A stretch of DNA of 7,576 bases from Streptosporangiaceae bacterium (GCA_030040475.1 JASHTQ010000147.1:1-7576); one strand, 5' to 3'; counted from the first letter of the stretch, positions 1-6,640 are shown. Notes: a model not told the origin generated them from the sequence alone. Numbers and translations are program-made.

Positions 1-1
1 G

Positions 2-97
2 CCGGCTGCCCTCGCGGCGCCCCAGTCGGCCGCGCTCGCCGCGGCGCCCCAGTCGGCCGCGCTCGCCGCGGCGATCCGTCCTTGCCGGCTCTGCTAG
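2..97 (+). CDS. C-terminal end of an unidentified Ala-rich protein (5' partial)
   Basis: Reading from base 2, the frame stays open to a TAG at 95-97 and encodes about 31 residues rich in Ala, Pro, Gln, Ser and Leu, ending in IRPCRLC. About nine in ten third codon positions are G or C, clearly more than in the other plus frames here, which is why this frame is preferred. The peptide contains a 9-residue unit, AAPQSAALA, repeated in tandem and matching a 27-bp DNA repeat; such low-complexity tails are often flexible linkers or disordered ends. The start and any folded domain lie outside the window, so no function can be given. The stop codon interlocks with that of the convergent TetR gene. The stretch could instead be non-coding repeat DNA. 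Confidence 0.45.
   Translation, partial: PAALAAPQSAALAAAPQSAALAAAIRPCRLC
14..73. repeat. 27-bp tandem repeat, about 2.2 copies
   Basis: Two identical 27-bp units occupy 14-40 and 41-67, followed by the first 6 bases of a third copy (68-73). Each unit begins GCGGCGCCCCAGTCGG. The unit length is a multiple of three, so copy-number change would keep the reading frame of the overlapping Ala-rich C-terminus. Confidence 0.9.
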
Positions 98-777
98 CCC
101 GGCACGTCATCGGCGCACGGGAGGACCGCAGGGTCGCCCCGGCCTGCCGGAGCGAGCGACGCTATCAGCGAGATCATCGCGTCCAGGGCGGCCGCGAGCG
201 GCCTGACGTCCCGCTCGACCTTCGCAAGCAGGAGGCCGCCCTGCAGCGCGGCAAGCACTGCGACGGCCAGCTGGCCGGGGTCAGCGGCCTCGCCGAGCTG
301 ACCGCGGTCATGCATGCCAACAAGGCACGCCGAGATCGCCGCCTCCCACCGGGAGTAGCCCGCGGCGACGTCGCGGCGGGCAGCGTGATCCAACTCGGCC
401 AGTTCGCTGCCGAGCGAGCCGAGCGGACAGCCGCCCCGGCAGCCCACGTCGCGCTGGATCGAGACGATCATGTCGCGCCAAGCGCGCAGGCCGCCGATAC
501 CGTCGATCGTCGCCAGCGCGGGCTCGTGGATCTCGCCGACCACGGTCTGGGTGCGGTAGTCGACGACGGCGCGGACCAGCGACTCCTTGTCGGCGAAGTA
601 GTGATAGATCTGCGAGCTGCTGACGCCCGCGTCGGCGCGGACGTCTTCGAGCGTGGTGCGCGCAACACCCTGCCGGAGGATGAGGTCGGCGGCTGCCGCC
701 ACGATCCGCTCCCGGGTCTGCTGACCCTTGCGGGTCAGCCGGGCGGCGGGCTTACCGCCGGAGGCCATGCTGGACAT
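94..777 (-). CDS. TetR/AcrR-family transcriptional repressor
   Basis: A 227-residue DNA-binding regulator. The N-terminal HTH domain spans about residues 16-66: TRERIVAAAADLILRQG forms helix 1, and TTLEDVRADAGVSSSQIYHYF (41-61) is the signature helix-turn-helix, followed by ADKESLV. The ligand-binding half carries CRGGCPLGSLGSELAE (from residue 113), a GCPLGSL-type motif typical of the LmrA/YxaF/YcdC-like TetR subgroup. Length is normal for the family. The gene is divergent from the peroxiredoxin-like gene, so it probably represses itself and that operon through the palindrome at 797-814; this is inferred from arrangement. Cys113 and Cys117 could make it thiol-responsive, but the second Cys belongs to a common family motif, so this is speculative. 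The start at 777 has no good Shine-Dalgarno sequence; ATG at 768 (Met4) is an alternative. The stop, TAG on the minus strand, interlocks with the convergent gene end at 95-97. The ligand is unknown. Confidence 0.93.
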   Translation of the reverse strand: MSSMASGGKPAARLTRKGQQTRERIVAAAADLILRQGVARTTLEDVRADAGVSSSQIYHYFADKESLVRAVVDYRTQTVVGEIHEPALATIDGIGGLRAWRDMIVSIQRDVGCRGGCPLGSLGSELAELDHAARRDVAAGYSRWEAAISACLVGMHDRGQLGEAADPGQLAVAVLAALQGGLLLAKVERDVRPLAAALDAMISLIASLAPAGRGDPAVLPCADDVPG

Positions 778-793
778 GCCGGCAAGCCTAGCA

Positions 794-830
794 ATTATGG
801 ATTGGACATTCCATTTTTTGCCTGGGATTC
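794..830. promoter_or_regulatory. Divergent promoter region between TetR and Prx-like genes
   Basis: This is an AT-rich island in a GC-rich window, inside the 86-bp divergent spacer. On the minus strand, CATAAT (799-794) resembles a -10 box and would start the TetR transcript only about 10 bases before its ATG. On the plus strand, TTGGAC (802-807) resembles a -35 box, with a weak -10 candidate GATTCT (826-831) 18 bases on. The boxes are guesses from consensus; that a promoter lies here follows from the divergent arrangement. Confidence 0.5.
797..814. promoter_or_regulatory. Candidate TetR operator (imperfect palindrome)
   Basis: ATGGATTGGACATTCCAT is an 18-bp imperfect inverted repeat: 14 of 18 positions match its reverse complement, with perfect ATGGA/TCCAT arms. 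It overlaps the candidate -35 box of the plus-strand operon and the candidate -10 box of the TetR gene. A repressor bound here could block both, which is the classic autoregulated divergent TetR layout. Binding is inferred from position and symmetry. Confidence 0.45.
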
Positions 831-852
831 TGGACCGCAGCCCAGTTGACCC

Positions 853-858
853 GGGAGG
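853..858 (+). promoter_or_regulatory. Ribosome binding site that decides the Prx-like start
   Basis: GGGAGG is the only strong Shine-Dalgarno sequence here. It lies inside the coding stretch if translation began at the in-frame TTG at 846, which makes that start unlikely. It is 2 bases from the ATG at 861, which is too close, and 5 bases from the GTG at 864, which is acceptable. This favours GTG 864. Confidence 0.7.
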
Positions 859-863
859 TAATG

Positions 864-1529
864 GTGAGTACCGATCTGACCATCGCGGAGCAGGTGGCCG
901 AGCATCACGACGCCTCGGCCGGCCGGCTCTCCGCCGACATCGCCGAGGCGTTCGCGGCCGAGCAGCGCGGCTTGGCCGCGGCCGGGCTCGCGAGCGCGAC
1001 AGCCGGGCCAGGCGACCGCATGCCGGACGGCAACCTGCTCGACGTGTCGGGGCAGCCGACGTCGCTGGCGCAGGCCCTGGGCTCCGGGCCGAGCGTGATC
1101 GTCTTCTACCGCGGCGGGTGGTGCCCGTACTGCAACATCGCCTTGCGCACCTATCAGGCCCAGCTCGTTCCCGCGCTGGCCGAGCGGGGCATTCCGCTGG
1201 TCGCCATCAGCCCGCAGGCTCCGGACGGGTCACTGTCCACCAAGCAGGCCAAGGAGCTGACGTTCACGGTGCTGTCGGATCCCGGCAACCAGATTGCCGG
1301 TCAGCTCGGCATTCTGACAGCTCCCAGCGACGGCGCTCGCGCTGCCCAGCTGCGGCTCGGCCTGGACCTGACCAAGGTCAACGCCGACGGGACAACGGCG
1401 CTGCCGATGCCCGCGGTCGTCGTCGTCGACGCGTCTGGCGTCATACGCTGGATCGACGTCCACCGGGACTACACAACCCGGACCGAGCCGGGTCAGGTAC
1501 TCCGGGCGATCTCCCAGACGATCGGGTGA
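864..1529 (+). CDS. Peroxiredoxin-like (AhpC/TSA, PRX_like2 type) thioredoxin-fold protein
   Basis: A 221-residue protein from GTG 864 (ATG 861 or TTG 846 are in-frame alternatives). After a helical N-terminus rich in Ala and Glu (about 1-45), the AhpC/TSA-like fold begins near GDRMPDGNLLDVSGQ. The active-site motif FYRGGWCPYCN lies at residues 81-91, with Cys87 and Cys90 as a CxxC pair after a beta strand (SVIVFYR). Later come VAISPQ, the TVLSDPGNQIAGQLGI stretch and the strand VVVVDASGVIRWIDV, all typical of this fold. It lacks the PxxxTxxC site of classical peroxiredoxins; the RGGWCPYCN signature is that of the peroxiredoxin-like 2 subfamily, whose substrates are mostly unknown. A role in cytosolic thiol/disulfide or peroxide chemistry is likely. 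No signal peptide is visible. Its stop overlaps the proposed start of the LAL regulator, so the two are probably co-transcribed and translationally coupled. The TetR protein is the probable regulator. Confidence 0.88.
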   Translation: MSTDLTIAEQVAEHHDASAGRLSADIAEAFAAEQRGLAAAGLASATAGPGDRMPDGNLLDVSGQPTSLAQALGSGPSVIVFYRGGWCPYCNIALRTYQAQLVPALAERGIPLVAISPQAPDGSLSTKQAKELTFTVLSDPGNQIAGQLGILTAPSDGARAAQLRLGLDLTKVNADGTTALPMPAVVVVDASGVIRWIDVHRDYTTRTEPGQVLRAISQTIG

Positions 1530-4201
1530 CAGTCGAGACGGCCATGACGCTCGCGTCGCGAAGGATGGCACGCGCGTTGGTCAGCCGGACAGCTGCTCCC
1601 GCGATAGTCGCCCGCCCGACCTTGTGGCAGCAGCTGGACCAGTCCGCACGGGTAACCGTTGTCTCCGCGCCAGCCGGCAGCGGCAAGACGGTTCTTGTCA
1701 CATCGTGGATCGATCAGCGGAACCTGGCCGACAGCGCGGCGCTCGTGCAGGTGGTGCGGGACGAGCGCGACCCGCAGCGGTTCTGGCTGTCGGTGCTCAC
1801 CGCCCTGCGCGCAACCTCAGCCGGATCCCGGCAGATACGGGACCTGACACCGTCACCCGATCTGGATGACTGGGCCATCGTCGAGCGGCTGCTCGCCGAC
1901 CTGGCACCACTGCAGGACCGGTTGTGGCTGGTGATCGACGACGTGCACGAACTGCGATCCGAGGAAGCACGCAAGCAGCTCGAACTCCTGGTGCTGCGTG
2001 CTCCGCCGCAGCTGCGGATCATACTGGCCACCCGGCACGATGTCAGGCTGGGCCTGCATCGGCTCCGGCTGGAGGGCGGGCTGACCGAGATACGCGCGGA
2101 AGGCCTGCGGTTCACCCTGGCCGAAGCGCGGGAGCTGTTCCGGGCAGGCGGGCTGGAGCTGACCGACGGCGCGCTGGTGGGGCTGCATGAGCGGACCGAG
2201 GGATGGGCCGCTGGGCTGCGGCTGGCCGCGCTGTCCCTGGCCGGCCACCCCGATCCGGCGCGGTTTGCCGCCGAGTTCTCCGGCACCGAGCGGACCGTCA
2301 CCGAGTACCTGCTCGCGGAGGTTCTCGAACGTCAGCCCGCCGACGTCCGACGGCTGATGCTGCGGACAAGCGTCCTGGAGCGGGTCAACGGCCAGCTGGC
2401 CGACCTGCTCACCGGCGGCACCGGAGGTGAGCGGGCTCTGCTGGCGCTGGAGAGCGCGAACGTGTTCATCGTGCCGCTGGACTCAGCGCGCAGCTGGTTC
2501 CGTTACCACCATCTGTTCGCCGACCTCCTTCAGCTGGAGCTGCGGAACGCCGAGCCCGACGAGGTCCCCGCCTTGCACGAGCTGGCGGCTGGATGGCTGG
2601 CCGCGAACGGCCACCCGGCCGAGGCGATCCGGCACGCCCTGGCCGCCCAGAACTGGCCGCTGGCCTCCAGCCTCGTGGCGGGCCACTGGCTGGGCCTGTA
2701 CCTCGACGGGCGGGGCGCAACCGTCCACGCGCTCATGTCCGCCTTTCCTGCCGGAGCTGCCAGTGCCGATGCCGAGCTGGCGGCGGCCGCGGCAGGTGAC
2801 GAACTGGCCCAGGGATCGCTCGCTGCCGCCGAGCGGTACCTCGCGCTGGCCGAGAGCGCCTCGGCCGCGAAGGCAGAGGCGGAGCGAGGCTCGGCCAGCG
2901 TGCTGCTCGACGTGGTGCGGCTGCTCATGGTCGAGCAGACCGGCGACCAGCGGGCCCGCGGCACGCTGGCCCGGCGGCTGCTCGCGGCGGCCGGGTCACC
3001 CGAGGCCGCTCAGCCCGGCCTCGGGGCGGAGCTTCACGCGCTGGCGCTGGTCAGCCTCGGCGACAGCGAGACGTGGACCGGCGATCCGGATCAGGCTGAG
3101 GCCCATCTGGACCAGGCGGTGACGCTCGCCCGCCGGATCGGGCGGCCCTACCTGGAGTTCATGGCCCTGATCTACCGCGGGGAAGTCGAGCTGACGCGGC
3201 AGGTTGCGCTGGCGGCGGGACCCAGCAGGCAAGCCATCGAGCTGGCAGAACGGCACGGCTGGACCGACGACCCGTTCGCGGGGCTCGCGTACATGACGTT
3301 CGGGTCCGCGCTGGCCTGGCAGGGCAGGCTCGATGAGGCGGATGCCTGGGTACAGCGGGCCGAGCGCGCCATCGACGCCGAGGACAGGCCGGTCGTGGCG
3401 ATGGGGATCAAGTACCTTCGCGGCCAGCTCGAGCTGGGCCGCGGCAATCCCGCCGCCGCCCTGGCAGCGTTCGAGGCTGGCGAGCCGCTCGGCGGGGCGC
3501 ATCCGCTTGTCCGGCCGCTGCGCGCATGGCTGGCCATTGCGCTCGTGCGCCTCGGTGAGCTCGACCGGGCCGAACGGCTTATCGCGGACGTCAGGGAATC
3601 CGGCCGTGTCCGGGGCGAGATGCGGGTCGCCGCCGCGATGTTGTGCCTGGTGCGCGACGACCCGGAAGGCGCAACCGCGGCACTCGCTCCGGTGCTCAGC
3701 GGCTCGGCGAAGGCGGGCTGGCGGTCCTGGCTGACCGAAGGGTTTCTGCTCGAGGCCGCCGCACGTGATGCGCTAGGCGACCGGGCCGCGAGCGCGCGGG
3801 CACTGGAGCGGGCGCTCGACCTGGCCGAAGCTGACCGCGCCCTGCTGTGGTTCCTGCTGCATCCCGTGCCAGGACTGCTCGCCAGCCACGCACGTCAGGG
3901 TACCTGCCATGACCGGCTGACCACCGAGATACTCGACCTCCTGGCGGCCGGCGAGCGGACCGCCAGGCCAGGGCAGGTGCGGGAACCGCTGAGCAAGAGC
4001 GAACTCCGGGTGCTGCGCTACCTGCCGACCCACCTGTCAGCGCCGGAGATCGCCGCTGAACTGCACGTGTCGACGAGCACCGTGAAGACTCACGTGCGCA
4101 ATCTTTACGCCAAGCTCGGCGCCCATAGCCGCACCGAGGCGGTCGCTTCGGCGCGCAACCTCGGCCTGCTGGCGCCCTCCGCCTTGGTCGAGCGGACCTG
4201 A
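1526..4201 (+). CDS. LAL-family (large ATP-binding, LuxR C-terminal HTH) transcriptional regulator
   Basis: An 891-residue MalT-like STAND regulator, of usual length for LAL proteins. The Walker A motif SAPAGSGKT is at residues 47-55 and Walker B LWLVIDDVHE at about 133-142. These are followed by ILATRHDVRLGLHRLRLEGG and FTLAEARELF, the family's sensor/winged-helix region, then GWAAGLRLAALSL and FRYHHLFADLLQLEL. The middle (about 360-790) is Ala/Leu-rich helical sequence of TPR-like type that normally senses the inducer. The LuxR HTH is at about 822-882: LSKSELRVLRYL, APEIAAELHVSTSTVKTHVRNLYAKLGAHSRTEA. ATP binding and inducer-driven assembly are known for MalT; the inducer and target promoters here are unknown. 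GTG 1526 was chosen because it overlaps the upstream stop as GTGA, implying coupling; ATG 1544 is an alternative with an equally poor Shine-Dalgarno sequence. The frame stays open leftward to 728, but that part lies over the Prx-like and TetR genes and is not protein-like. Confidence 0.93.
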   Translation: MTVETAMTLASRRMARALVSRTAAPAIVARPTLWQQLDQSARVTVVSAPAGSGKTVLVTSWIDQRNLADSAALVQVVRDERDPQRFWLSVLTALRATSAGSRQIRDLTPSPDLDDWAIVERLLADLAPLQDRLWLVIDDVHELRSEEARKQLELLVLRAPPQLRIILATRHDVRLGLHRLRLEGGLTEIRAEGLRFTLAEARELFRAGGLELTDGALVGLHERTEGWAAGLRLAALSLAGHPDPARFAAEFSGTERTVTEYLLAEVLERQPADVRRLMLRTSVLERVNGQLADLLTGGTGGERALLALESANVFIVPLDSARSWFRYHHLFADLLQLELRNAEPDEVPALHELAAGWLAANGHPAEAIRHALAAQNWPLASSLVAGHWLGLYLDGRGATVHALMSAFPAGAASADAELAAAAAGDELAQGSLAAAERYLALAESASAAKAEAERGSASVLLDVVRLLMVEQTGDQRARGTLARRLLAAAGSPEAAQPGLGAELHALALVSLGDSETWTGDPDQAEAHLDQAVTLARRIGRPYLEFMALIYRGEVELTRQVALAAGPSRQAIELAERHGWTDDPFAGLAYMTFGSALAWQGRLDEADAWVQRAERAIDAEDRPVVAMGIKYLRGQLELGRGNPAAALAAFEAGEPLGGAHPLVRPLRAWLAIALVRLGELDRAERLIADVRESGRVRGEMRVAAAMLCLVRDDPEGATAALAPVLSGSAKAGWRSWLTEGFLLEAAARDALGDRAASARALERALDLAEADRALLWFLLHPVPGLLASHARQGTCHDRLTTEILDLLAAGERTARPGQVREPLSKSELRVLRYLPTHLSAPEIAAELHVSTSTVKTHVRNLYAKLGAHSRTEAVASARNLGLLAPSALVERT

Positions 4202-4235
4202 TCCGGCGGCACCGGCACCGGCGGCCCCGGCGGAA

Positions 4236-4250
4236 TTCATCCGGATCGAA
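4236..4250. promoter_or_regulatory. Possible operator: palindrome upstream of the propeller gene
   Basis: An 8-bp perfect palindrome ATCCGGAT (4239-4246) is flanked by TTC on the left and, after one extra base, GAA on the right. It sits about 100 bases before the propeller start, in the 150-bp spacer after the LAL gene. It could be a regulator site, possibly for the LAL protein itself, but short palindromes arise by chance. No convincing -35/-10 pair and no terminator hairpin with a T-run were seen in the spacer. Confidence 0.2.
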
Positions 4251-4341
4251 CGAGGCGCGATCAATCCGCGGCGCAGCATGCTGTCGACCGTGGCGTCACG
4301 GCCGGACGCAACTGCCAGACCACTAGGCCCGTCTCGTGTCG

Positions 4342-4349
4342 AAGGGGAG
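4342..4349 (+). promoter_or_regulatory. Ribosome binding site of the propeller gene
   Basis: AAGGGGAG ends 2 bases before the ATG at 4352, with the GGGG core 4-5 bases from it. It supports the ATG that gives a complete signal peptide. Confidence 0.6.
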
Positions 4350-4351
4350 TC

Positions 4352-5488
4352 ATGAAGTCCATCTCGAAGCTGGCCGCGGTCACCATGGCCGCAGCGGCGG
4401 CCGCCGCGCTGTCCGCCCTGCCGGCCAGCGCAGCGGCCGCGGATGCCTGGCCAGGCCAGGTACATGCGGTGTTCGTCCAGACCGACAACGCTGCCGGCAA
4501 CACGATCGTCGCTTACACGCGAACCGCCGCGGGCGGACTGCAGCAGGTCGGCAGCTACCCGACCGGGGGAGACGGGGGAGCGACGATGAGCTCCGTCGTC
4601 GACCACCTGTCCTCGGAGGGCTCGCTTGCCTATGACAGGCAGGCCGGGCTGCTGTACGCGGTCAACGCCGGAAGCAACACGATCACCGTGTTCCGGGTCC
4701 GCGGCGACGGGCTGATCCGCAGCCAGGTGATCAGCTCGGGCGGCCAGTTCCCGGTCAGCATCGCCGTTTACGGTGACCAGGTTTTCGTCCTCAACGCATG
4801 GGGCGGCGGCTCGGTGGCCGGGTTCCTCCAGGCCGGCGGTTACCTGATCCCGATGCCGTCCTGGACCCGCGACCTCGGCCTGGGCACGAGTTCCTCCACC
4901 GTGTTCACCGGGACGCCCGGCCAGATCGGGTTCACCCCCGGCGGTTCGCAGCTCGTGGTCACGACCAAGAACGCCACCAACTCAGTGGATGTCTTCAGGG
5001 ACGGCCTGTTCGGCCCGTCCGCCGAGCCGACCGTGACGTCGCTTCCTGGCACCATCCCGTTCGGGTTCACCTTCGACCAGTACGGGCACCTCGCGCTCGC
5101 CGAAACGGGCGCCGGTGCCATTGTCACCTTCGCGATAGCGTCCGACGGGGCGCTCACGCAGCTTGGCAGCGCCGCCACCGGGCAGGCCGCGACCTGCTGG
5201 ATCACGGCGGCACCGGAGGGCACCTTGTACGCGTCCAACGCCGGCAGCGCCACCGAGTCGATCCTGAGCACCGAGCCGGACGGCGCCATCACGCAACTCG
5301 GCACGGCGACGACCGACGCCGGCACCACCGACGCGGCGGTGTCGTCTGACGGCCAGTACCTGTACGTCCAGGCCGGCGGACCCGGCGATGTCGACGCCTT
5401 CCGCATCGGCCCCGGCGGCTCGCTGACGCAGACCGGCTCGGTCACCGTCCCCGGCGCCGTCGGCGGCGAGGGCATCGTCGCCTCCTGA
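4352..5488 (+). CDS. Secreted YncE/lactonase-like beta-propeller protein
   Basis: A 378-residue predicted exported protein. The N-terminus is a classic Sec signal peptide: charged MKSISK, a hydrophobic Ala-rich core (about 7-22), and an ALPASA cleavage site near residue 27. The mature part shows about six repeating strand motifs typical of propeller blades: LLYAVNAGSNTITVFRV (100-116), QVFVLNAWGGGSVAGF (143-158), QLVVTTKNATNSVDVF (200-215), HLALAETGAGAIVTFAI (246-262), TLYASNAGSATES (291-303) and YLYVQAGGPGDVDAFRI (337-352). Interleaved G-S/A-L-T-Q-x-G-S segments fall near 266, 311 and 357, with a diverged LQQVGS at 63. This pattern matches the YncE/6-phosphogluconolactonase-like fold; no catalytic activity can be read from it, and many such proteins are binding scaffolds. 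Only one Cys (282) is present in the mature part. No lipobox or C-terminal anchor is visible, so it is probably released. A good RBS precedes it, and it lies in the same direction as the DUF4331 gene, 63 bases upstream of it. Confidence 0.85.
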   Translation: MKSISKLAAVTMAAAAAAALSALPASAAAADAWPGQVHAVFVQTDNAAGNTIVAYTRTAAGGLQQVGSYPTGGDGGATMSSVVDHLSSEGSLAYDRQAGLLYAVNAGSNTITVFRVRGDGLIRSQVISSGGQFPVSIAVYGDQVFVLNAWGGGSVAGFLQAGGYLIPMPSWTRDLGLGTSSSTVFTGTPGQIGFTPGGSQLVVTTKNATNSVDVFRDGLFGPSAEPTVTSLPGTIPFGFTFDQYGHLALAETGAGAIVTFAIASDGALTQLGSAATGQAATCWITAAPEGTLYASNAGSATESILSTEPDGAITQLGTATTDAGTTDAAVSSDGQYLYVQAGGPGDVDAFRIGPGGSLTQTGSVTVPGAVGGEGIVAS

Positions 5489-5497
5489 CCGCGCATC

Positions 5498-5528
5498 GCC
5501 GGGCAGCGGGCAGCGCCCGCTGCCCGGC
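5498..5528 (+). terminator. Perfect 14-bp hairpin between propeller and DUF4331 genes
   Basis: Arms GCCGGGCAGCGGGC (5498-5511) and GCCCGCTGCCCGGC (5515-5528) are exactly complementary around the 3-base loop AGC. The stem is almost all G-C and would be very stable. No T-run follows, so it is either a T-less terminator of the kind common in actinomycetes, or a partial terminator or mRNA 3'-end stabiliser that lowers DUF4331 expression relative to the propeller gene. It starts 9 bases after the propeller stop and ends 23 bases before the DUF4331 start. Confidence 0.75.
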
Positions 5529-5540
5529 CGCGACCTTGAT

Positions 5541-5549
5541 GAGGAGAAG
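5541..5549 (+). promoter_or_regulatory. Ribosome binding site of the DUF4331 gene
   Basis: GAGGAGAAGG lies at 5541-5550, with the GAGGAG core 5 bases before the ATG at 5552. It is strong and well placed, so the gene is translated independently of the upstream one. Confidence 0.65.
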
Positions 5550-5551
5550 GC

Positions 5552-6640
5552 ATGTCCCACCATTTCGACAGCCCGACAGCGATCGAGGACGGTCGGCTCA
5601 ACCTGTGCGACATGTACGTGTTCCCGGAGACGCCGGGCACATCGACGCTCGTGCTGACCGTCAACCCGGACTCGGGGCGGTCCAACCCGATCACGTTCCG
5701 GCCGGATGCCCTATACGAGTTCGTCATCGCCAGCGATGGCGGCACGCGCGAAGACCGAGCGTTCCTGATGAGCTTCGGCGAGCCGGACGCGGACGGAAAC
5801 CAGGACATGCAGGTCCGCTACGCGGCCGGGCCGGGCCTGCCGGGCCTCGAAGGCACCGAGCTCGGCGCCGGCCATACCGGGCAAGCCTTCGCGCTGAGCA
5901 ACGGCGGGTCGGCGTGGTTCGGCCTGGCGCAGGACCCGTTCTGGGGCGACGCGGTGGCGCTGTTCGCGTTCACTCGCGCTCTGGCGGACAACCAGTACCG
6001 TCCCGAGGTGTTCGCCGGGACGCCGGGCAACCTGCTGGGCGGCCGGAACGTCACCGCGATCGCCGTTCAGGTTCCTGACGCCGCGTTCGGCGGCACCGAT
6101 GTCGCCGTGTGGACCCGGATCAGCCTGTCCGGGCACGCCCCCCGGCGGCAGGTCAGCCGGGCCGCCCATCCGTTGCTGCGGTCGTTTTTCTTCCCGCGGC
6201 CGGGCGCGGACACCGAGGCACTCAACGCCGGCTCGCCTGCCGACGACGTCGCCACGTACGCCGACGTCGTGCGGCGCACCGCCGTGCACGTGGCAGAACT
6301 GAGCCGGGCCGCCGACCCCGACGAGCACGCCGCGACGCTCGTGGCCGCATTCCTGCCCGACCAACTGCGGTACCGGCCCGGCCGGCCGGCGCACTTCGCG
6401 CCCGGCTCGGGAAACGGCCGCGCCCTGCACGACGACGCGTTCGGGACCACGCTGTCGCTGGTGGTCGGCCGTCCACTCGGCGTAACCACCTCGCCCCACC
6501 CCGTGGTGCCCGAATTCCCGCACCTCGCGCCAGCCGGGCGCGACGACATCCCGGCGCTCGCGGACATGCTGGGGCTGCGCGAGCACGCCGCGCAACCGCC
6601 GACCGGGCACGCCGATCAAGGCACGACACCGCGTGCCTGA
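5552..6640 (+). CDS. DUF4331 family protein
   Basis: A 362-residue protein recognised by its N-terminus, MSHHFDSPTAIEDGRLNLCDMYVFPE, which matches the S-H-H-x-D-S-P ... D-x-Y-V-F pattern of DUF4331 proteins, followed by LVLTVNPD and DALYEFVIASDG. Further family-like stretches are GRNVTAIAVQVPDAAFGGTDVAVWTRISL (from about residue 168), FLPDQLRYRPG and NGRALHDDAFGTTLSLVVGRPLG. The family's function is unknown; no catalytic motif can be named, though the conserved His3-His4 and Asp residues are plausible metal ligands (inference). No signal peptide or membrane helix is visible, so it is predicted cytosolic unless exported by another route. The last 20 or so residues are Pro/Thr/His-rich and probably disordered. 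The start is fixed by a strong RBS. It follows the propeller gene after a 63-bp spacer with a hairpin, so co-transcription may be partial. A second hairpin follows its stop. Confidence 0.85.
   Translation: MSHHFDSPTAIEDGRLNLCDMYVFPETPGTSTLVLTVNPDSGRSNPITFRPDALYEFVIASDGGTREDRAFLMSFGEPDADGNQDMQVRYAAGPGLPGLEGTELGAGHTGQAFALSNGGSAWFGLAQDPFWGDAVALFAFTRALADNQYRPEVFAGTPGNLLGGRNVTAIAVQVPDAAFGGTDVAVWTRISLSGHAPRRQVSRAAHPLLRSFFFPRPGADTEALNAGSPADDVATYADVVRRTAVHVAELSRAADPDEHAATLVAAFLPDQLRYRPGRPAHFAPGSGNGRALHDDAFGTTLSLVVGRPLGVTTSPHPVVPEFPHLAPAGRDDIPALADMLGLREHAAQPPTGHADQGTTPRA

Noticed and set aside
14..73. Start of a CRISPR array
   Set aside because: The 27-bp units are directly adjacent with no spacers between them, and they fit a coding repeat.
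82..849. Plus-strand 255-codon open frame over the TetR gene
   Set aside because: It is antisense to a clear TetR protein with an intact HTH. Its translation shows no domain and is Arg/Ala/Gly-rich as expected of a shadow frame.
846..863. TTG at 846 as the start of the peroxiredoxin-like protein
   Set aside because: The only strong Shine-Dalgarno sequence (853-858) lies downstream of this TTG and fits GTG 864 instead.
728..1525. A 1157-residue open frame (728-4201) that would add about 266 residues to the front of the LAL regulator
   Set aside because: This part is an Arg-rich, low-complexity translation lying out of frame over the peroxiredoxin-like gene and antisense to the TetR start. 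Recognisable LAL sequence begins only after about 1544, so the extension is an effect of high GC.
4840..5808. Minus-strand 322-codon open frame spanning the propeller end and DUF4331 start
   Set aside because: It is antisense to two supported genes with good ribosome binding sites and crosses the hairpin between them. Its translation is Ser/Pro/Val-rich with no recognisable domain.
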